Below the pieces are notes generated by a model that was not told where the DNA came from, made no database searches, and saw only the letters and a list, made by a program, of their open reading frames with translations. From Parus major (Eukaryota; Chordata; Aves; Passeriformes; Paridae), in contig NC_031769.1 in assembly GCF_001522545.3 (NCBI RefSeq), positions 148,889,636 to 148,953,635 of the forward strand: a stretch of 64,000 bases of DNA. Reading direction: 5' to 3'. The position numbers and the translations under genes are program-made. Below are positions 35,861 through 46,299 of the stretch, piece after piece. The stretch's first letter is position 1. Each line of letters starts with the position of its first letter.

Positions 35861-36052
35861 GCACTGAATTTATTGAAACTTTAGTCCACCAATCTATAAT
35901 TTACATATCGCTGGGCAACAGGACAGGGAGTCAAGAGGAGCCCCATTCCCTCCTAAACCCATTAGACACTTAGAAACACCTAAAACAGTGCCAGGAACCA
36001 AAGACCAGGCCATCACTTCTGAAACCAGGCTGGAGGGACCTGGGAGATCACT

Positions 36053-36197
36053 GGAATGATGGAATTATAGAACTTCTAAGGTTGGAAAAGAGCTCTAAGT
36101 TCATCCAGTCCGACTGTCAACACCACTAAACCCTGTCCTCATCCACACCCCATTTGAACACTTCCAGGGATGGTGACTCCACCACTGCTCTGGGAAG
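36053..36197 (-). repeat. CR1 LINE 3' tail, minus strand
   Basis: ATGATGGAATTATAGAACTT, CTAAGGTTGGAAAAGAGC, AGTTCATCCAGTCCGACTGT and CACTTCCAGGGATGGTGACT are present, then the copy stops after CCACTGCTCTGGGA. Confidence 0.9.
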
Positions 36198-36419
36198 TAA
36201 ATTAAAATTCCCAGGTTTTAGCACCCTGAATAATTTTCCCAAGGTTAACTCTGGTGACTAAAGATACTGAAACCCCATCATCCAGCACCGGGGGTAACGT
36301 GCTGTTCACTGTCCCCTGTGATACTTGATGGGGCTCTGGAAAGAGAGGAAAACAGCTGGGAAAAAAACTATCCAACCCTTGGTTACTCATTACAGTAATG
36401 ACTTGAGGAAGACCTTAAA
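36198..36419. other. Unique non-coding DNA
   Basis: No feature is recognised. Confidence 0.3.
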
Positions 36420-36460
36420 AAGGAGAAAATAAGGGTCAGGGGAGACCTTAATGCTCTTAT
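36420..36460 (+). repeat. CR1 LINE, 5' part of an interrupted copy
   Basis: AGGAGAAAATAAGGGTCAGG and GGAGACCTTAATGCTCTTA match the CR1 block encoding [13 protein letters not shown]. It should continue directly into the segment at 36519, but a short foreign AT-rich insert lies between. Confidence 0.65.
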
Positions 36461-36522
36461 TTATTGCTTATTTTTTAGAAATTTATTTTCATTTTTCAGA
36501 ACTTTAATTTTTCTTTCAATTC
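36461..36522 (+). other. Short AT-rich insert inside CR1, with a second copy at 41461-41517
   Basis: The stretch contains CTTATTTTTTAGAAATTT and TTTTCATTTTTCAGA, followed by TTTAATTTTTCTTTCA. The same three blocks recur in the same order and orientation at 41461-41517, with two substitutions I can count and one ~5-base length difference. Here it interrupts a CR1 copy; at the other site no CR1 is recognisable. I do not recognise it as a known repeat. Confidence 0.6.
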
Positions 36523-36829
36523 CGAAAGGAGGCTGAGTGAGGTGAGGGTTGGTTTCTTCTCCCAGGAAAGGATAGAATGAGGGGAAAGGTCCTCAAGCCG
36601 TGACAGAGCAAGTCCAGGTTTGGATATCATGAACAATTTCTTCACTGAAAGGATGGTTAAGCATTGGAATGGACTTCCCAGGGAAATGCTGGAGTTATCA
36701 TCCCTCAAGTGCTCAAAAATGAGCAGGCATTGAATTTGGAGATGTGGTTTCCTGGATGTGATGGTATTCAGTCAAAAATTGGACCTGATGATCCTGAAGG
36801 TCTTTTCCAACCTGAAGGATTCCATGAAA
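36519..36829 (+). repeat. CR1 LINE 3' end, 3' part of an interrupted copy
   Basis: AAAGGAGGCTGAGTGAGGTG, GGATAGAATGAGGGGAAAGG, TTCACTGAAAGGATGGTTAA, GCATTGGAATGGACTTCCC and GTCTTTTCCAACCTGAAGGA lead to ATTCCATGA. The GTATTCAGTCAAAAATTGGA block is shared with the copy at 9226-9302. Confidence 0.92.
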
Positions 36830-38017
36830 ACAGAACTGCTCCAAAGCCTCCGGCTCCCTGGCAGGCTGTCACTCCGTGTGTGGCTGCCTGGGCTGCGAGC
36901 ACAAGGCGTTGGATGTCTGTTTATTTGTATTATTTATTAAGCAAATGATTTCTGTGCCCAGCATCTGGAAACACGCCATAAATAAAACACAGCAGAGTCT
37001 TAAATTTCGCTGCTATTCACAGGCAAATGTCCCTCAGCCCCCCCTGCACTGTCACAACAAACCTCTGTAAATAACATCCCCGGCTTGCTGTCAGTGCCAA
37101 AAGACATTGCAGGGCAAATCCAGCCTCCTGCCGTCTTCTGGAGGAGAATTGGCAGGAGTCAACACCAAAAATACAGCTCTGCACCTCCAGGAGAAACTTC
37201 CTAATGAGGAGAGTGGAGCACAGGAAGAGCAGATCCTCTTATATTTGGGGATTTCTACATGACCTCTAAAGACAATTCCGTCTATCTCCAGCTCTCTCTT
37301 AAATGGCTTTGAGCAAGGCTCCAAAAGGGAATTTTCTTTTTAGATAGGGGAATTTTCCTAAAGGAACTAAAACCTGCCAGGACCTGCAGCACAAAATATA
37401 AATCCACACACTGGGTCAGGCTGGGTTCCAGGTTCAGCCTAAAGTCCAGACTCATCCACTCGGCACAAGCATTGAAGGATTTAACAATCAGAGCCCAGGT
37501 GTTCTCTAGAAAGGGAAGAGCTTGAATATTCTTCAGTCCTACAAAATAAACTTTAGGTCATCCATCTGGTCTGGTTAGTCTAAGAGGAGCCAAAAAGGCT
37601 GAAGTTCATCCCCAGACCTGCTCTGGAAGAAGAATTAAATTAAGTTCCCCAAGTCTTGGGATATTATACTTTTGGAGTGATACATTTCTTGGTTTTTTTG
37701 GTTGGATTTTGTGCCTTAATAAGCTCACATGGTCTTAGACAATTCCAGGGGATGAGATAGGTGAAGGAAATTTGCACAGGATTACCCAGTTCTAGAAAAA
37801 TAAGTTTATCATAAAGGCAGTCTGCGTCAGGGGAGACCAGAGCTGCTAATTTTTAACAGAAGAACCCAGAAGTGTTCTCTCAGAATTTTTTGCTGGGGTT
37901 TCATCAGCCCCCTACCATGGCAGAGCCAAAAGGAGATCTTGGTTGGATTCCTGGATCTGGCAACTCCAGGCTTTGTGGGATGGGGAATTTTGGTCAGAAT
38001 TAGGGCATTTCAGGCTC
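36830..38017. other. Unique DNA with candidate conserved element
   Basis: The part at about 36880-37090 (TTTGTATTATTTATTAAGC, CGCCATAAATAAAAC) is repeat-free and resembles a conserved non-coding element. The remainder shows no feature. Minus-strand open frame 37091-37324 has no domain. Confidence 0.3.
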
Positions 38018-38211
38018 AGAATCATAAAATGGTTTGGCTTGGAAGGGTTTGAAAAAGCATCTTGTTCCAACCCCCATGGCAAAGGCAGGGATGGTTTCCA
38101 CTGTCCCAGGCTGCTCCAAGCCTCATCCAACCTGCCCTTGGACACTTCCAGGGATGGTGAATCCACAACTTTTCTGGGCAAGGTGTGCCAGTGCCTCACC
38201 ACCCAATAATT
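38018..38211 (-). repeat. CR1 LINE 3' end, minus strand
   Basis: AGAATCATAAAATGGTTTGG, CATCTTGTTCCAACCCCC, CACTTCCAGGGATGGTGAAT and GTGCCTCACCACCC are present in CR1 order. Nine bases later an oppositely oriented copy starts at the ORF2 side, so the two copies meet by their 5' (truncated) ends. Confidence 0.93.
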
Positions 38212-38220
38212 CACAATAAT

Positions 38221-38469
38221 CCAGGACAAGGGGGAATTATTTCAAATTGAGACAGTACCTTTAGGTTAGCTATCAGGAATAAACTCTTCATTAGGAAAAA
38301 AAAAAATTAACTGTGAGGGTGGTGAGGCCCTGGAACAATTTGTCCAGAGAAGTTGTGGATCTGGAATTTAGATTGTGGAACCTAGTCCAGCAGAAGGTGT
38401 CTCTGCCCATGGCAGGGGGTTGGAACTGGATGATTTTTAAGGTTCCTTCCAACCCAAACCATTCCATGT
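38221..38469 (+). repeat. CR1 LINE 3' end, plus strand
   Basis: CCAGGACAAGGGGGAATTAT starts in the DRTRGN-coding block. GAGGGTGGTGAGGCCCTGG, GGGGGTTGGAACTGGATGAT and CCAACCCAAACCATTCCATG follow. An A11 run (38300-38310) is inserted near the middle of the copy. Confidence 0.93.
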
Positions 38470-39163
38470 TTTGGTGACTGTTATTCTCACAGTCACACCT
38501 TCTCCTAAATTAGGATTGCTGTGGTTCATCCCCTTCCTGCTGCCTGTCCTCTCCTTCCAGACAGGCCCCAGGGAGACACAGCTCATCCCTGAGCTCGTTA
38601 TGCTCAGGTACAACTCAACAGGCTCAATAATTAATGACCCTCGCAGGAACCAGGGCTGCAGTCAGACTGAGGCTTCCAGTCAGGAGGAGAAGGGCTTGAA
38701 GTAAAAGGACTTGTAATTAATGTCCTCTACAATATGCAAATGAGATTTCCTTGCCCTTAGACCAAAGGCAACTAAATTAGTCAAACAAAAACGGAGGACG
38801 ATCAGGAGACAATGTTTAAATTAGAGAACAGAGGAAGGATGATGCTTTTATTCCACAGTAATTTAGATTACAAATCCACTCTCCCCTGGACCAGTGAGCA
38901 TTTCTGCCTGCTCAGTTGCCTAATTTGTGTTTGGCTCAAAGGAAGAAGTTATTTTGTTTAAATTTTTTTTTTTCTTCTCCTCTACGACTCAGAAAACCTG
39001 GAACAGAAACAGCTCTGGGAAGGAACAGCCAGGAAAGCAAAGACAACACAGCAGAAATCACTGAGGTGATCACTGAAAGCAAACAGGAGCTCCTGGGATT
39101 CTCCCAAACAGGAGGTTTGGGAAAAATCTTGGGGCAAGGGCAAAAAAAAAAGCATTTTGCAAC
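38470..39163. other. Unique DNA with candidate regulatory sites
   Basis: About 38700-38860 carries an octamer ATGCAAAT (near 38735) next to GTAATTAATG and is repeat-free. Nothing else is recognised. A short A-rich run lies near 39142-39151. Confidence 0.3.
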
Positions 39164-39266
39164 TAAATAATAAATAAATAAATAAATAAAATAAAATAAA
39201 AATAAAATAAAATAAAATAAAATAAAACTTAATAAATAAATTAAATAAAGAAATAAACAAATAAAG
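39164..39266. repeat. A-rich microsatellite (AAAT)n/(AAAAT)n
   Basis: About 100 bases of AAATA, AAAAT and AATAA units without any C except near the end. It might be an expanded simple repeat; birds lack poly(A)-tailed SINE families at high copy, so I do not read it as a retrotransposon tail. Confidence 0.92.
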
Positions 39267-39953
39267 ATAATTTATTCAATTCTTTTTGCTCCTTACAGGA
39301 AGATGGAGAATGGGGTGAGTGATTCTCTCAGTAGAAAAGAAGAGGAAAAGGGTGGATGTGCATTAGAGCCACTGAAAAGGGAGGGAGGGTGTTTAGAGAC
39401 ACTGATAGGGATAAAAAAAGGCAGAAAATAGAAAGATCAGGATGTGATGAGCACACAGTCAGGTCCTTAAAGAATGAAACCAGTCCTCTCTGGCTTCATG
39501 GCATTACCTCATCTCTGATTTCATCTTCCATGGCTTCAGAAGTCTCTCTGGCAGCTTCAGGGTTAATCTCTCCCCTCAGACTCAACTGCAAAACCCTGGA
39601 GAGTCACAGACCTGCAAATCCACCTTGCATTCACCCTTTTTTTTCCCCATCCATAGAGTTCCAGCATAACCCTGTGCTAAAACTTTCAAAAACCTTGGGC
39701 AGGTGGGTGAGGATGCATTGAGGGGGGTTTCATCTGGTCAGATGTTGACAGATTCCTCCAAATAAATATCTGGAGGTAAGTTATTTTAAGGAAATTGAGG
39801 GAACTTGGGATTTTTGTGAAGCTGGGCACCTTGTCCTAATGATACTGTCTGGACTAGGGAAGATGAATCTAAAAAGGTTTAAAAACTGAATGCGCGGGTG
39901 ATTTTAATTTGTTGCAGTCTGTCTCTAAAGCACAATGGGGAACATAGAAACAG
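39267..39953. other. Unique non-coding DNA
   Basis: Nothing is recognised. The open frame 39356-39721 (121 codons) has no domain. Confidence 0.3.
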
Positions 39954-40420
39954 GGAATCGTAGGATCATTTAGGTTGGAAAAGACCTCAAAGGTCATCAG
40001 GTCCAACCCTTAACTCAGCACTGCCAAGGCCACCATGAAACAATGTCCTCAAGTGCCACATCTACACATTTTTTAAACACCTCCAGGGTCGGTGACTCCA
40101 CCACGTCCACAGGTAGCCTGTTCCAGGGCTGGGCCAGCCTTTCAGTGAAGAATTCCTTCCTGATGTCCAGCCTAAACATCTCCTGATGGAACTTGAGGGC
40201 ATTTCCCCTCGTCCTGTCACTTGTCACCCAGGAGAAGAGACCAACACTCAGCTGTCTGGACCCTCCTGGCAGGGAGTTGTGCAGAGCCAGAAGGTCCCCC
40301 CTGAGCCTCCTTTTCTCCAGGCTGAGCCCCTTTCCCAGCTCCCTCAGCCTCTCCTGGTGCTCCAGACCCTTCCCCAGCTCCATTCCTTTCTCTGAACACG
40401 CTCCAGCCCCTCAATCCTGC
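39954..40420 (-). pseudogene. CR1 LINE copy, minus strand, best-preserved ORF2 C-terminus
   Basis: The minus-strand frame 40015-40383 is open for 122 codons and shows the conserved order [47 protein letters not shown] and SPTLEVFKK. This is the segment after the reverse-transcriptase domain of CR1 ORF2. The tail at 39954-39985 (GGGAATCGTAGGATCATTTA, then GGTTGGAAAAGACC) completes the 3' end. The endonuclease and polymerase domains are absent because the copy is 5'-truncated, so the open frame is a relic. It is the least damaged CR1 coding remnant in the window. Confidence 0.93.
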
Positions 40421-42544
40421 CATGAGGATTCCAGATCCCACACTTGGGTGATGTGTCCCAGTGTCACACTTTACCTACAACACTCCTGGTTTCTCCCTCT
40501 GATTTTGTAATATAGAGCCACAAATTTCTCTTAAGACATTTTCTCCTTTCTTTGGCACTTTCTGGATGATGCTCCAGTTCAGAGAGCTCTGTTTTCCTTC
40601 CACCTAGAAGACAGGACAGACTGAGGCCGAGGAGGGCTGAGGTTGAATATAATTGCCTTTATTGAGCTAACCTGATCTTTCTCATATCACTTCCCCTCTC
40701 CACAATTCTGTTTTTCTTCCCTGTCTCCCCCTGGAGTTACTGCTGAGGTTGTAACTCTTTCAAGGGTGGAAATCAGCTCTCTTTATTTCCCTATTTAATT
40801 CCATACCTGCATTTCTCCAGGGCCAATTTATTTGTTGTTTTTTCCGAGCCTTTCTCTCCACACAAGTCACTGTGCCTGCCTTGCCCACTAGATGTCATGA
40901 AATGCTGAGCTCTCAGAGCTGTGGGCGAGGGAGACTTTTAGCTGCATTGTAGCAAATTGCTGGAGTTCCTCCCTGGCCATCTGCTTTTTTTGGAGGTAGC
41001 CCACTCAGCTGGGAGCTGTGAGCAAAAGCATCAGCTGCCGCCAGCACCGTCCTATTTTCAGCTCCGAGGAATCACGACTGTTGGCTGCACCGCCAGGAAC
41101 AGCAGCTCCTGGCATTTGCTGGGGGTTGGTGAGTACAGGAGAAAACCCAGAGGGAGAAGGGTTTGGCTTCAGCTGACCCACAGTTAGGCATGGACGGCTC
41201 TGCAGCTCTTCCAAGTCTTCCTGTCTGCTGCGGGAATGAATTTCCCGTCTTCATTTCCGAGCTGCTGGAAGGAGTAGTTGTGCTGGAAGAAGTTGTGCTT
41301 GGGATTGGTGGAGATGCCTTCCTGGAGAGGCACTTGGAAAGGAGAAATATGAAATTCATTGGGTGGAGATGTGACTTATCCAGAGATGCAGGCTCTCCAC
41401 AGCTTCATATGCAAAGGTCTTCAGGGTCTAAGCATTCCTTAATAGATTTGGGAAGCTTTCCTTATTTTTTAGAAATTTCTTTTCATTTTTCAGAGCTTTC
41501 CTTTAATTTTTCTTTCATTCTTCATGTGATTAGTTGCCATTTATCTCTTCTGTTTTGAAGAACTCTCTTCTCTTAGGACTGGCCCACAGTCAGCAGGGTT
41601 CAAGTGGGGGTGGGGGAGATATTTGTCATTCATTGCTTGACTGGAGAAAAAGTGATGGTTAGTGGAAGTGGTTGTTTATTTCCCAATGTTTTATTTCTTT
41701 CCCTGTGAAGGAAAAGAGAGGGAGAGTATTTCAGCTGAGTTTCAGGGGTTTCCAAAATGGAATTAATCAAGTTGCCCCCGACAGAGGTAACATTTGCTAA
41801 GCCAATTTTGTGAATATTTAGACATTAATCCACTAAATTCAGGGACAGGTTGCTGAGGAACATCCTGTCACCACAACAGGACACTTTTGTCCCTCTCCCT
41901 CACACACAACACTGCTCCAGGAAACCTTGTTCCCATGGAAAAGGTTGGGATGATCCTCTTTCTTCCTGAAGCTCCATGTGAAGGTGCCACGTGAGTTAGA
42001 AACCCGAGCACATCTTTCCAGAGACTCGTGTTAACAGTTCAGCAAATTCAGCAGGATTCTTCTGAGCCAACAGCTTGTCAGACCCAAATAAGACTTCCAT
42101 GTTCCCATCATTGGAAGCAAAACTCTCAGGATGTTTTGCAAAGGTCTTTTTCTCCTGCCAACCTCTCCCTGTTGGTGTTCTGGCCTAGTTTGTAAGTTTG
42201 ATCAGGCCAGACAAGTCCCAGGAGGTGCCAGGGATGTGAATCCCTGGTTTAAGGGTGAAAAGGAGGGTGAGACTTTGTCCATATGGACCAAATCCCTTTT
42301 AAAACACTTTGATTCTGGGATTAAGAACATGTGCCAGCTCTCTCATTTGGTCTTCTAGACCTGGGCCTGCAGCAGAGAAAGTGAAGAGAGAAGAACAGAA
42401 GATGGCAACAAAGATGATGAAGGGATTGGAGCATCTTTGCTACAAGGTCGGGCTGACAGAGTTAAACATGTTCAGTCTCAAATAAAGTGACTGAGAGGGA
42501 AATCATCAATATGCAGCAATATCTGCAGGGAGGAGTCAGAGGAT
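40421..42544. other. Unique non-coding DNA
   Basis: A weaker CTCF-like match (12 of 14) lies at 40885-40898. About 40930-41130 is less AT-rich than its surroundings and holds an exon-like interval (40996-41128) discussed in the findings. At 41461-41517 lies the second copy of the AT-rich segment found inside CR1 at 36461-36522. Otherwise no feature is recognised. Confidence 0.3.
41461..41517 (+). other. Second copy of the short AT-rich segment seen at 36461-36522
   Basis: CTTATTTTTTAGAAATTT, TTTTCATTTTTCAGA and TTTAATTTTTCTTTCA occur in the same order and orientation as at 36467-36518, with an extra CTTTC-like step. There is no CR1 sequence around this copy, so it is the likelier source. Confidence 0.6.
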
Positions 42545-42836
42545 GGATCAGGCTCTGCTCTGTGAGGCCCAGCAATAGGAGAAGAACAACAGGCAGAAAA
42601 TGATGCCCAGGAAGTTCCACCTGAACATGAGGAAAAACTTCTGTCCTGTGCAGTGACCAAGCCCTGAACAGATTGTCCAGAGAAGGTGGGAGTCTCCCTC
42701 ACTGGACACATTCCAGAACCATCTGGACACAATCCTGTGCCCTGTGCTCTGGGATGGTCCTGCTGGAGCAGGGAGGTGGGAGCAGATGACCCCACTGTGG
42801 TCCCTTCCAGCCTGGCCCATTCTGGGATTCTCTGAG
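42545..42836 (+). repeat. CR1 LINE 3' end with ORF2 remnant, plus strand
   Basis: AGGAAGTTCCACCTGAACAT encodes the KFHLNM-like block of one CR1 subfamily. CACTGGACACATTCCAGAAC, GACCCCACTGTGGTCCCTTC and a tail GGGATTCTCTGA follow. It is the same subfamily as the long minus copy at 11632-12225. Confidence 0.9.
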
Positions 42837-43065
42837 AAGAGACACCTGTTCAGGGCAGACAGTGGCTGCTGGCAGAAGAAAGGCTCCAAGTCCCTTGCTG
42901 TGTTCTGGGGAAGTCACAGCAAAGCCCCACTGCTTGACAGGTGGGGAAATCTTGAGCAAACATGTGGAGGGTCAAAGAAGGTCTGAACTTCATGGGGAAA
43001 CACTTGAAACCCCTGCTCCCCTGCCTGAAAGCAGCTTTGGAGTCCTCTGCAGAGAGATCCTGCCT
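42837..43065. other. Unique non-coding DNA
   Basis: No feature is recognised in this short spacer between two plus-strand CR1 copies. Confidence 0.3.
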
Positions 43066-43242
43066 TACCTGGTCCAAAGAAGCTGTGGCTGCCCCTGGAT
43101 CCCTGGAAGTGTCCAAGGCCAGGCTGGATGGGGCTTGGAGCAACCTGGGATAGTGGAAAGTGTCCCTTTGCTCAGGGCAAAGGGATGAAATGAGATGATC
43201 TTTAAGGTCCTTCCAACCCAAACTATTCCATGATTCTGTGAT
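43066..43242 (+). repeat. CR1 LINE 3' end, plus strand
   Basis: AGAAGCTGTGGCTGCCCCTG, TGGAAGTGTCCAAGGCCAGG, AGCAACCTGGGATAGTGG and CCAACCCAAACTATTCCATG with octamers TGATTCTGTGA are present. Confidence 0.93.
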
Positions 43243-44032
43243 CCCTGCAGAGTGACAAAACCACCGGGAAGACAGAGCTGGTCAGCAGGACCCCATGGCT
43301 GGGATTATTGGGGTGACATCTGCCAGCAGCGTGAATGACCCCATTTGCCCCAAAAGCAACCTCAATCTCTAGAGGTCCCACCTGTTCTGCATCCATCCCT
43401 ACACTCCCTGCTGCAATCCTCATCCTTCCCGAGCCGATTTTCCTTGGTTTTGTGTGTTTTGGAGCCAGGAGAGGGCAGCAATGCTCATGGACAGACACAC
43501 AGTGCCGCTGCTGTCCCCGCTCCTCTCCGAGGCTCAGGGAGTGACATCCCAGCGCCCTGGACACGTTCCGATGGACAGCACTGCTCACAGCTGCCTCTGG
43601 CACTTCAGGCTCAGCTAAATCCATGTACAAAACCTCTTTTAAATTTTTTTTCCTCTCCTCCACAGCTTGGTTTGCACAGGCTGTGATTTAAACCCCCGTC
43701 CAGCTTCTCGAGCTGTGGCCAAACAGCCTCTACCTTTCTTCTCATGAAGATCAGGCTCTGGATACTTTTAAGCAAGTGGTTTTGACTTAATTGCACTTTT
43801 TGATGAGCACTTAAATCCCTCCACGGCTTAGAAAATTAGAGAAATGAACACCCTTTCTCCACCCAGCCTCAGGTAATAAATGAAAAATAAGAGATTTTGG
43901 AAATAGTTTCTCTTAATAAGCATTGATGAGAGTCATAAATCTCTGTCAAGCAGTGGGAGCCTGCATCAAATGTGGACATGTCAAAAATGTTCCATCTCAA
44001 GTTAAGAAATAATTTTTTTTATTTTTTTTTAC
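43243..44032. other. Unique non-coding DNA with a CTCF-like site
   Basis: About 43320-43600 is more GC- and CpG-rich than the surroundings but shows no promoter elements I can name. The open frames on both strands at 43223-43686 (up to 146 codons) have no domain. A T-rich run lies near 44011-44030. Confidence 0.3.
43465..43478 (+). promoter_or_regulatory. CTCF-like core motif
   Basis: CCAGGAGAGGGCAG matches 13 of 14 positions of the CTCF core CCASYAGRKGGCRS; only the Y position differs. It points in the opposite direction to the site at 24973-24986. Confidence 0.42.
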
Positions 44033-44226
44033 AGCAAGAACAATCAAACACTGGAACAACCTGACCGGGGTTGTGGTGGAGTCCCCAGGCCTGAAGGGTT
44101 TCAAGACCCATCCCTGGAAGTGTCCAAGACCAGGCTGGAAGGGGTTCTGAGCAACCTGGTCCAGTGGAAATTGTCCCTGCCCATGGCAGGTCCCTTCTGA
44201 ACCAAACAATTCTATGAATCCATGAA
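44033..44226 (+). repeat. CR1 LINE 3' end with internal duplication, plus strand
   Basis: CACTGGAACAACCTGACC, GTGGTGGAGTCCCC, then two successive versions of the PSLEVFK-coding block (AGGCCTGAAGGGTTTCAAGA and CATCCCTGGAAGTGTCCAAG) are followed by CCCATGGCAGGTCCCTTCTG and octamers. The duplicated block is not part of a normal copy. Confidence 0.88.
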
Positions 44227-45473
44227 GATGGAATTGGACAAAGTGTTAGACAATCTCGTCAAGGATCCCTTCTCACATGGGAAAAAAGATTGCTTAACGA
44301 TTCCACTTTCTGGACATGGGCTGGGGACATAAAACCCTGGAGATGTCCCCCTGGATGAGTGACTTTGGTGAAGGAGATTTCCTCAAGGTGCCTGACCTTG
44401 GAGTGAGGCTCTGCCCTTGTTCTAAGCAGGTGGTGCCTGCCCCAATCCTCCAAAATCTCCTTCTGAGTCCATGACCCATCTGCCAAGATGAGCAAACAGG
44501 ACTTCCCTGCCCCTTCTCCTTTCCCAAGCCAGACTGAGCTAAAGCATCCTTTATTTTAAGGATGGAGCCAAAAGGTCCACAGGCAGAAAACCTGAGCTGT
44601 GGAGCTGTGCCAATCCGAAGGCAGGCAAGGTGAGAGGGAAATGGCAAATGCCTCATTGATTTCAAAACTGCTACACGATCCTGCCTGGGAGTCTGTAAAG
44701 CTGTTAAAAAAAAAAAAAGCCTTAAAAGGACGCGGTGTTGATGGGGAGTTGGCAGCTCCCTTTGTGCCGGCTGTTTATTCTCATACAAAACAATCCAAAT
44801 GTGGAATGTTTACCCAATGGAAACCCCTTGGCATTGTGTTTCCCACTCTGAGCCTCGAACAGCTCGTTCCTCACCAGCTGACGCTCTGCAAAACACCTTT
44901 CTTACTCACCCGTGGCCACCCACATCCAGATGTCACCAGGCCTGAAGGAGCTCAAGGAACAGGGGTTGACCAGGATGGCTTTTAAGCCAACACAGAAGGC
45001 CCTGACTTGTTCTCTTCCCTTTTTCTCCATTTTTGACTTTAAATTTATAAAAGAAGCAAGGCACATTGCTTTGGTGGCAGGTTGATACTCAATTCCCAGG
45101 AGTTTTGATCCCCTTCTCTGCCCCTGATGTCTCCCAGGGCAAAGGGACATTGTCATTAAGGCCACATCCCTGTGGTGGGCAGTGGTGACTCAGGTCTTTG
45201 CAGACATCAAAAGCACTGAGGCTGGGAATTTTTAGTACCAGAATCTCCTCTGTGTCTCCAACATGGCAAATTAGCCAGGGCTCAAGACTAACAGCTTCCC
45301 ATCAGCCAGGAATGCAGGCAGGAGCAGCTGATAATTATAGACATCCTGCAACTCTTCCCTTAGAAGCTCAGGAAATTCTTCGGCAGCATAAAGTTAAAAG
45401 GGATCCTGAAGTTTTCGTCTGTAACAATACAGGTAAAAAAGTTCCATGTAAAATCCTCTCAAATGGGGTTTTA
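44227..45473. other. Unique non-coding DNA
   Basis: An A13 run lies at 44706-44718. The minus-strand open frame 44294-44788 (164 codons) is the longest in the window outside repeats and gaps, but I see no domain, signal peptide or compositional bias that supports coding. Confidence 0.3.
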
Positions 45474-45540
45474 TAGAGAATTATAGAATCATAGGATGAT
45501 TTGAGCTGGAAGGGACCTTGAATGCTCTGAGCCTTCTCCC
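45474..45540 (-). repeat. CR1 LINE 3' tail, minus strand
   Basis: GAATTATAGAATCATAGGAT and GAGCTGGAAGGGACCTTGAA are a CR1 tail with intact octamers. Homology is lost after about 45540. Confidence 0.85.
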
Positions 45541-45622
45541 CCTCTGCCCCTGTAAATATCACCTCTGTCCAGTGAAGACTCTCACCACTGTCAGGGCCAT
45601 GGAAGACCACCAAACCTCCTTA

Positions 45623-45692
45623 GAATATCACAGAATCCACACTGGCTTGGGTTGGAAGAAGCCTTGAAGATCCAGTTCCAACCCCCCAGCAT
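45623..45692 (-). repeat. CR1 LINE 3' tail, minus strand
   Basis: AATATCACAGAATCCACACT, GGGTTGGAAGAAGCCTTGAA and GATCCAGTTCCAACCCCC are the terminal ~70 bases of another copy in the same orientation as the one at 45474. Confidence 0.85.
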
Positions 45693-46299
45693 CTGTTGCA
45701 TAAAGGGTGAAATTTATTTTGCATGTCTTTCTCTTTCTCAGATATATTTTTTTGAGCCACTCCTGCTCACTCTGGGAGATTTGTCGCTTACCTCAATTTC
45801 CCTTTCTCTTGCAGTTAAATCCCCTCTCTTTTCAATTGAAACTGAATTTCCTCAGCCCTGTTTCTGGACTCTGCGAAGTCCTGCTGTTCCCCAGTTTCCA
45901 CCTTCAAAGGGAATAAATGACCTTGCTCAGATCCTCTCTGGGGAGTTGCACCAAGCTTTGGAGGAGGAGAAAACCTCGTTGCTGCACGCAGCCATCAGCT
46001 CATGCATATGCCACTGTCAATTCATCTAAAGTCTGTTGGACAAATTCCAGCACTCTTCAGGGAAAGAAAAAAAAAGCAAAACAAAAGGAAAGAAAGGAAA
46101 AGGAATTGGCAGAGGTAAGGGGATATGCCAGATATTATTATATCTCTTTTATTCTGATTCTCTGGGTTCTTTGGGGTTTTTACCTCCTTCATTAAGCTGG
46201 GTTTTGGTATTTGCACTGGTTAGGCCCAACCTAAGCTGATAGTTAACCTCTTAACTGTTAACTTAGTTGTGAGTGAGGATAGAGAGAACTCTGAGCCTT
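45693..46299. other. Unique non-coding DNA
   Basis: A purine-rich A/G run lies at 46063-46110. Overlapping plus-strand open frames (45652-46239) have no domain. Confidence 0.3.

Noticed and set aside
39164..39266. A-rich tract as a retrotransposon poly(A) tail
   Set aside because: No SINE or LINE body adjoins it; the regular AAAT/AAAAT units fit a microsatellite.
40885..40898. CTCF-like match CCACTAGATGTCAT
   Set aside because: A core G is replaced by T and the last position also differs; too weak to call.
44294..44788. 164-codon minus-strand open frame
   Set aside because: No domain, signal peptide or neighbouring exon; opposite-strand frames of similar length overlap it.
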